Source: Haloplanus sp. GDY1
GTDB taxonomy: Archaea; Halobacteriota; Halobacteria; Halobacteriales; Haloferacaceae
Assembly (NCBI RefSeq): GCF_023703775.1
Contig: NZ_CP098514.1
Location: forward strand, 1,550,001 to 1,614,000
DNA length: 64,000 bases
Reading direction: 5' to 3'
Shown: positions 59,796 to 64,000 of the stretch, piece after piece
Layout: every line of letters starts with the position of its first letter
How positions within the stretch are numbered: position 1 is the first letter of the stretch
The notes under the pieces: model-generated
Seen by the model: the letters and a program-made list of their open reading frames with translations, nothing else
Told to the model about the DNA's origin: nothing
Database searches by the model: none
Position numbers and translations under genes: made by a program

Positions 59796-60557
59796 TCAGT
59801 CGGCGTCCACGAGGTCCAGGGGCGTCTCGATCCGGACGTCCGGATCGACGGCGTCGGCGCGGTCGGCGCGGCAGTGCAGCGACACGAGGATGCTGTCGAT
59901 CCCCGCGCGGTTGGCGCCCTCGACGTCGGCGCCGGGCGTGTCCCCGACCATCGCGACGGGGCGGGTCGAGACGCGGTCGAGCGCCAGGTCGAACAGCGGG
60001 GCGTTTGGCTTCCCCACGACCGTCGCCTCCGTCCCGCTCGCGGCCTCGATGGCCCGGAGGATCGCCCCCGTCCCCGGAGCGACGCCGTCGCCGGACGGGT
60101 AGGACGTGTCGCCGCTCGTGGCGACCAGCGGCAGGTCCCGCTCGTAGACGAGCCGGGTCGCCGTCTCGATGTCGTCGTACGTGACGGTGGGGTCGAAGCC
60201 GACGACGACGGCGTCGGCGTCGCGCTCCCGGTCGGCGATCCCCCGCCGACCCAGTTCCGTTCGGAAGCCGTCCATCCCGACGAGGTAGACGCTCTCGACG
60301 CCGCGGTCGGCGAGGTACGTCGCCGTCGCCGAGGCCGCGCTCGTGACCTGGTCCACCTGCGTGTCGATGCCGAACCCGGTCAGCTTCTCGGCGAACTCCT
60401 CGCGGGTGTGCTGGGAGTTGTTGGTGACGAACTGGATCTCCTTGCCGGCGTCACGGAGTCGGCGGAGCGTCTCGACGGCGCCCGTGACCGGCTCGTCGCC
60501 GACGAAGACGACGCCGTCGAGGTCGAAGAGAAACGCCCCGTACTCGTCTGCGAGCAT
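59796..60557 (-). CDS. HAD-IIA family phosphatase (NagD/phosphoglycolate phosphatase-like)
   Basis: A 253-residue HAD-superfamily hydrolase. FLFDLDGVVFVGDEPV is motif I with the nucleophile and acid Asp, VTNNSQ motif II, GKPNAPLF the motif III Lys, and MVGDTPGADVEGANRAGID motif IV. The cap region is type C2A (SYPSGDGVAPGTGAIL), as in NagD and phosphoglycolate phosphatases. It is divergent from the RLP gene across 116 bases. It could remove phosphate from a product of the kinase/RLP branch, such as a phosphorylated C2 or C4 fragment. Confidence 0.9.
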   Translation of the reverse strand: MLADEYGAFLFDLDGVVFVGDEPVTGAVETLRRLRDAGKEIQFVTNNSQHTREEFAEKLTGFGIDTQVDQVTSAASATATYLADRGVESVYLVGMDGFRTELGRRGIADRERDADAVVVGFDPTVTYDDIETATRLVYERDLPLVATSGDTSYPSGDGVAPGTGAILRAIEAASGTEATVVGKPNAPLFDLALDRVSTRPVAMVGDTPGADVEGANRAGIDSILVSLHCRADRADAVDPDVRIETPLDLVDAD

Positions 60558-60639
60558 CGTGCTCCCGCTACGGCGACGGCGGCCTTGACTCTTGTGCGCG
60601 TGGAATCGCGGGCCGGTCGGGGGACCGTCCCGTGGGGGC

Positions 60640-60650
60640 AGAATTAATAG
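60640..60650 (+). promoter_or_regulatory. TATA box of the RLP-kinase operon
   Basis: AGAATTAATAG, about 29 bases before the ATG at 60674, so the mRNA is predicted to be leaderless. Confidence 0.6.
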
Positions 60651-60673
60651 CCGACGCCCCGCGTGTCGTCACC

Positions 60674-61933
60674 ATGACGGACCGATTCACCGCGACGTAC
60701 AGGATCGAGACACCGGCGTCGGTCCGGGAGGCGGCGGACGCGATGGCCGGCGAGCAGTCGGCGAGCACGTTCGTCGACGTTCCGGGGGAGAGCGAGGAGT
60801 TACAGCGGCGCCACGGCGCCGACGTCGTCGACGTGACCGAACTGGGGACGACAGCCGAGCCGACGCTGCCGGGCGTCGATCCGGGGTCCGAGGAGGCGTC
60901 CGAGTACACCCGGGCGGAGGTGCGGATCGCGTACCCCATCGAGAACGTCGGCGTCTCCGTTCCGCAGCTGCGGACGACGGTCGCCGGCAACGTCTTCGAG
61001 ATGCAGCCGCTGTCCGGGATCCGGCTGCTCGACGTCGACGTCCCGGACGTCTACGGGGCGGAGTGCCCGACGCCGCAGTTCGGAGTCGAGGGGACGCGCG
61101 AACTGATCGGGGTTCACGACCGGCCGATCGTGGGGACGATCATCAAGCCGAGCGTGGGGCTGTCGCCGGACGAGACGGCGTCGCTCGTCGAGACGCTGGT
61201 CGAGGCGGGCGTCGACTTCATCAAGGACGACGAACTCATCGCCGACCCGCCGTACTCCCGGTTCGAGGACCGCGTCGAGGCGGTCATGTCGGTCATCGAC
61301 GACCACGCCGAGGAGACGGGCAAGCGGGTCATGTACGCGTTCAACGTCACCGGGAGCGTCGAGGAGATGCGCCGGCGACACGACGTCGTCGCGGAGGCGG
61401 GCGGCACCTGCGTCATGGTGAGTCTCAACAGCGTCGGCCTCGCGGGCGTGCTGGCGTTGCGCCGGCACAGCGACCTGGCCATCCACGGCCACCGGAACGG
61501 GTGGGGCGCGCTCTCCCGGTGTCCCCAGCTCGGCTTCGAGTACACGGCCTACCAGAAGCTCTGGCGGCTGGCCGGCGTCGACCACCTCCACGTCAACGGC
61601 ATCCGGAACAAGTTCACCGAATCCGACGAGTCGGTCGTCGCCTCCGCGCGGGCGGTGCAGCGACCGATCCCGGGCGACGACGGCATCCTCCCGGTGTTCT
61701 CGTCCGGGCAGTGGGCGGATCAGGCCCACGACACCTACGCGGCGCTCGGCAACGTCGACCTGATGTATCTGGCCGGGGGCGGGATCATGGGCCATCCGGA
61801 CGGCCCGGCCGGCGGCGTCGACGCGCTGAAACAGGGATGGGAGGCGGCCATGGCCGGCGTGCCGCTCGCGGAGTACGCGGAGGACCACGAGGCGCTCCGC
61901 CGCTCGATGGAGGCGTTCGGCACCGATGAGTGA
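60674..61933 (+). CDS. RuBisCO-like protein (form IV), OiaX/OiaT-like
   Basis: A 419-residue RuBisCO large-chain homologue. Active-site residues kept (spinach numbering in brackets): GTIIKPSVGLS with Lys158 [175]; DFIKDDEL with Lys184, Asp186 and Glu187 [carbamylated 201, 203, 204]; IHGHRNG with His273-Arg274 [294-295]; DHLHVNGIRNKF with His306 [327] and loop-6 Lys313 [334]; SSGQ near 345 [379-381]; LAGGGIMGHPDGPAGG with the phosphate loop; AGNVF with Asn106 [123]. Lys177 of true RuBisCO is Ser160 and the loop-6 sequence is not GTVVGKLEG, so CO2 fixation is unlikely. Metal-dependent enolisation should remain. The kinase gene overlaps its end by 8 bases. Bacterial homologues decarboxylate or cleave 3-oxo-isoapionate 4-phosphate. 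Confidence 0.92.
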   Translation: MTDRFTATYRIETPASVREAADAMAGEQSASTFVDVPGESEELQRRHGADVVDVTELGTTAEPTLPGVDPGSEEASEYTRAEVRIAYPIENVGVSVPQLRTTVAGNVFEMQPLSGIRLLDVDVPDVYGAECPTPQFGVEGTRELIGVHDRPIVGTIIKPSVGLSPDETASLVETLVEAGVDFIKDDELIADPPYSRFEDRVEAVMSVIDDHAEETGKRVMYAFNVTGSVEEMRRRHDVVAEAGGTCVMVSLNSVGLAGVLALRRHSDLAIHGHRNGWGALSRCPQLGFEYTAYQKLWRLAGVDHLHVNGIRNKFTESDESVVASARAVQRPIPGDDGILPVFSSGQWADQAHDTYAALGNVDLMYLAGGGIMGHPDGPAGGVDALKQGWEAAMAGVPLAEYAEDHEALRRSMEAFGTDE

Positions 61934-63317
61934 CGACGACCTCCTCCTGGCGTACTACGGGGACGACCTGACGGGATCGACCGACGCGATGGAGGCGCTG
62001 GGCCTGGGCGGCGTTCGCACGGCGCTGTTTCTCGAACCGCCGACCGAGTCGGAGCTGACGGGGCGGTTCGCGGATCTGGACGCGGTCGGCGTCGCCGGCC
62101 GCAGTCGGTCGATGTCCCCCGACGAGATGGACGAGGTACTCCCCGAACACTTCGAGCGGCTGCTCGACCTCGATCCGGCCTTCGTCCAGTACAAGGTCTG
62201 CTCGACGTTCGACTCCGCGCCCGACGTCGGCAGCATCGGCCACGCGATCGACGTCGGGCAGGACGTGTTCGACTCCCCGTTCGTCCCCGTGGTGGTCGGC
62301 GTCCCCGCGCTGGAGCGGTACGTCGTCTTCGGACACCTGTTCGCGACGGTCGGCGACCGGACCTACCGGATCGACCGCCATCCGACGATGAGCGACCACC
62401 CGGTGACGCCCATGACCGAGAGCGACCTCTGTCGACACCTGGGCGAGCAGACCGACCGGCCGACGGATCGCTTCGACGTGCTCGCCCTGGAGGGGGACGG
62501 CGTCGACGCCGAGTTCGCCCGCCTCCTGGCGTCGGATCCGGAGATCGTCCTGTTCGACACGCTCGACGGATCGCACCTGCGGGAGGCCGGGCGTCTGCTG
62601 TGGTCGCGGGCGCTCGAACTCGCGGACGGCCCGCTCTTCGCGGTCGGCTCCTCCGGACTCGGATACGCGCTGACGGCGTACTGGGCCGATACGGGGGCGG
62701 TGTCGCCGCCCGAGTCGGTGCCGACGGCCGACCCCGTCGACCGCATCGCCGTCATGTCCGGGAGCGCGTCGCCGGAGACGGCCGCGCAGATCGACGCCGC
62801 CCTCGAACGCGACGACTTCACGGGGATCAGGCTCGACACCCCGTCGCTCGTGGTCCCGGCGGAGGCGGCCGCGGAGCGCGACCGGGTCGTCGAGGCGGCG
62901 ACCGAGGCGATCGGCGCCGGCGACAGCGTCGTCATGTACGCCGCCCGGGGACCGGACGACCCGGCCATCGAGCGGACCCGGGCGGCCGCCGAGGCGGCGG
63001 GGGTCGACGACGTCGGCGGGCGCCTCGGCCGGGAGCAGGGGACGATCCTCGAGACCGTCCTCAGGGAGACCGACCTCTCGCGGGTCTGCATCGCCGGCGG
63101 CGACACCAGCGGCTACGTCGCGCCGGCGCTCGACGTCTACGCCCTCGAGTTCCACAGCCCCATCGCTCCCGGGTGTCCGCTCTGTCTCGCGAGTTCGTCC
63201 GACGAGGAGTTCGACCGACTGGAGCTAGCGCTCAAGGGTGGACAGACGGGCGGTGAGCGATACTTCGAGCGCGTGCGCCGGGGATCGTCGGAGTACTGGC
63301 CCGATAGCAGCGATTGA
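61926..63317 (+). CDS. DUF1537 four-carbon acid sugar kinase family (OiaK-like)
   Basis: A 463-residue sugar-acid kinase. The N-terminal domain begins LLLAYYGDDLTGSTDAMEALG (acid-sugar-binding Asp residues 13-14) and has VQYKVCSTFDSAPDVGSIGHAI. The C-terminal nucleotide domain has AVMSGSASPETAAQI, CIAGGDTSGYVA and the terminal LALKGGQTGGERYF. Characterised members phosphorylate tetronates (DtnK, LtnK, OtnK) or 3-oxo-isoapionate (OiaK). Here PdxA2 and OtnC-type partners of tetronate kinases are absent while the RLP gene overlaps, favouring an OiaK-like role. The stop lies inside a long inverted repeat. Confidence 0.92.
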   Translation: MSDDDLLLAYYGDDLTGSTDAMEALGLGGVRTALFLEPPTESELTGRFADLDAVGVAGRSRSMSPDEMDEVLPEHFERLLDLDPAFVQYKVCSTFDSAPDVGSIGHAIDVGQDVFDSPFVPVVVGVPALERYVVFGHLFATVGDRTYRIDRHPTMSDHPVTPMTESDLCRHLGEQTDRPTDRFDVLALEGDGVDAEFARLLASDPEIVLFDTLDGSHLREAGRLLWSRALELADGPLFAVGSSGLGYALTAYWADTGAVSPPESVPTADPVDRIAVMSGSASPETAAQIDAALERDDFTGIRLDTPSLVVPAEAAAERDRVVEAATEAIGAGDSVVMYAARGPDDPAIERTRAAAEAAGVDDVGGRLGREQGTILETVLRETDLSRVCIAGGDTSGYVAPALDVYALEFHSPIAPGCPLCLASSSDEEFDRLELALKGGQTGGERYFERVRRGSSEYWPDSSD

Positions 63318-63378
63318 ACGTCACTGCACGGCAGATCGCAGTGCGGCGTCCGATCCGCCGTGTGAACCGTTCAATCGC
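63310..63378. terminator. Long inverted repeat with two internal hairpins between convergent genes
   Basis: GCGATTGAACG (63310-63320) and CGTTCAATCGC (63368-63378) are perfect 11-bp inverted repeats. They enclose CACTGC/GCAGTG (63322-63327 with 63338-63343) and CGGCG/CGCCG (63344-63348 with 63356-63360), so the RNA of either strand can fold into a three-way junction. The element begins inside the last codons of the kinase gene and ends just before the uspA stop. It probably stops or insulates transcription from both sides. Confidence 0.55.
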
Positions 63379-63380
63379 GA

Positions 63381-63833
63381 CTAGTCCTCGGGCATGACGA
63401 CCGTCACCGGACGGTCGGCCTGCAGGAGGATGGACTGGGTCGTGCTCCCGAAGATGGCCTTCCCGACCGGCGACTGCTTCCGGCCGCCGATGACGAGGTA
63501 CTCCGAGTCGACGTCCTCGGCGTACTGGAGGATCTCCTTGGCGGCCGTCCCGACGCGGCCGGCCGTCTCGACGCCCTCGAGCGACCCCAGCGCCGCCTCG
63601 GCGACGGAAGCGGCCACCTCCGCGGCGTCCTCCTCGCCGTCTTCGAGGGTGTAGGTCGCGTCAGTCGTCGGCTGGTTCGAGATGTTGGACTGACGCTCCT
63701 CGAACAGGTCCTGGGGGAGGACGTGGAGCACCACCAGTCCGGTGTCGTACTTGTCCGCGAGGTCCTTCGCGACCGTCAGCGTCTCGGTACTGTCGCCGTC
63801 GTCGGCGTCGTCGACGGCTGCTACGATGGGCAT
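63381..63833 (-). CDS. Universal stress protein, UspA family
   Basis: A 150-residue protein of the UspA fold. The N-terminus MPIVAAVDDADDGDSTETLTVAKDLADKYDTGLVVLHVL and the C-terminal YLVIGGRKQSPVGKAIFGSTTQSILLQADRPVTVV carry the ATP-binding G-x2-G-x9-G-S/T pattern typical of ATP-binding Usp proteins. Role in stress tolerance or ATP-dependent signalling. The TATA box lies about 29 bases upstream. It is convergent with the kinase gene. Confidence 0.93.
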   Translation of the reverse strand: MPIVAAVDDADDGDSTETLTVAKDLADKYDTGLVVLHVLPQDLFEERQSNISNQPTTDATYTLEDGEEDAAEVAASVAEAALGSLEGVETAGRVGTAAKEILQYAEDVDSEYLVIGGRKQSPVGKAIFGSTTQSILLQADRPVTVVMPED

Positions 63834-63856
63834 ACGCGGATCCTTTCAGAGCATCG

Positions 63857-63866
63857 AATAATAAAC
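63857..63866 (-). promoter_or_regulatory. TATA box of uspA
   Basis: The minus strand reads GTTTATTATT, about 29 bases before the ATG at 63833. Confidence 0.6.
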
Positions 63867-63992
63867 TTGCCGTCGGACCCAGCGGATGGGAACTGACGTG
63901 CCGAATCGCCGCCGACGCGGCCCCAGACCCCCTCGGAGCCACCCGCCCGCACGGACGGTAGCTTTTTTCGGCGACCCGCGGTACGTCACTCC

Positions 63993-64000
63993 ATGCCATT
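63993..64000 (+). CDS. Possible gene start at the right edge (8 bases visible)
   Basis: An ATG at 63993 has AGCTTTTTTCGG, a TATA-like element, about 28 bases upstream (63959-63970), the usual haloarchaeal spacing. Too little coding sequence is inside the window to name a product. Confidence 0.3.

Noticed and set aside
60674-61933. A CO2-fixing form III RuBisCO
   Set aside because: The Lys177 counterpart is Ser, the loop-6 sequence is NGIRNKF rather than GTVVGKLEG, and the AMP-pathway partner genes are absent. It is a form IV-type RuBisCO-like protein.
61926-63317. A D-threonate/L-threonate kinase of the DtnK/LtnK pathway
   Set aside because: PdxA2 dehydrogenase and OtnC/OtnI genes, the usual partners, are not in the window, and the gene overlaps an RLP gene instead. 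A tetronate substrate is still not excluded.

Overview
The window is chromosomal DNA of a halophilic archaeon (class Halobacteria); I cannot name the genus from sequence alone. The evidence is high G+C, very acidic proteins, Tat signals with lipoboxes, TATA-type promoters about 25-30 bases before start codons with little or no leader, halobacterial families (HalOD1, DUF5786, DUF7344-like, RHDIRND-type histidine kinases), a TRAM protein, Tfx, RPA, L40e and thermosome genes. No rRNA, CRISPR array, IS element or integrase gene was found.

1-42 kb is ordinary core genome. In order: a glycosyltransferase cut by the window edge, HalOD1 protein, AEC transporter, phosphoribosyltransferase, PhzF protein, PEP synthase, MfnA-type decarboxylase, DedA/VTT protein, membrane-anchored beta-propeller protein, glutathionyl-hydroquinone reductase-like protein, thiamine thiazole synthase (thi4) plus an unknown gene, a dcd-thiR-methyltransferase operon, citrate synthase, threonine deaminase with RidA, tRNA-Ser(GGA), thermosome, ornithine cyclodeaminase family, LeuRS, a histidine kinase, Hsp20, prephenate dehydratase, HisH, a second histidine kinase, a DUF5786/endonuclease dU/UDG repair operon, MBL hydrolase, L40e, TRAM, Tfx, mannose-1-P guanylyltransferase, RPA with its partner protein, tRNA-His(GTG) and an AI-2E family transporter.

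42.2-43.5 kb is a gene-free, visibly A+T-richer gap between convergent genes.

43.5-63.3 kb is an accessory catabolic region and the most interesting part. It holds a complete carbohydrate ABC importer (substrate-binding lipoprotein, two permeases, ATPase), a cupin, an MFS transporter, a divergent chaperonin paralogue that has lost two predicted catalytic aspartates, two zinc alcohol dehydrogenases, an SDR dehydrogenase, an AldA-like aldehyde dehydrogenase, two VOC proteins, a homoserine-dehydrogenase-like SAF-domain oxidoreductase, a CitE-like lyase, a HAD-IIA phosphatase and, at its end, a RuBisCO-like protein (RLP) whose gene overlaps a DUF1537 kinase gene. In bacteria an RLP and a DUF1537 kinase act in sequence on 3-oxo-isoapionate in D-apionate catabolism. 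The inferred route here is uptake, oxidation to a sugar acid, rearrangement to a 3-oxo acid, phosphorylation by the kinase, and decarboxylation or C-C cleavage by the RLP. I know of no biochemical description of this arrangement in haloarchaea, so it is the main candidate for an undescribed system. Most units in the region have their own TATA box and no dedicated regulator gene is present.

A universal stress protein gene follows, and a possible gene start lies at the right edge.
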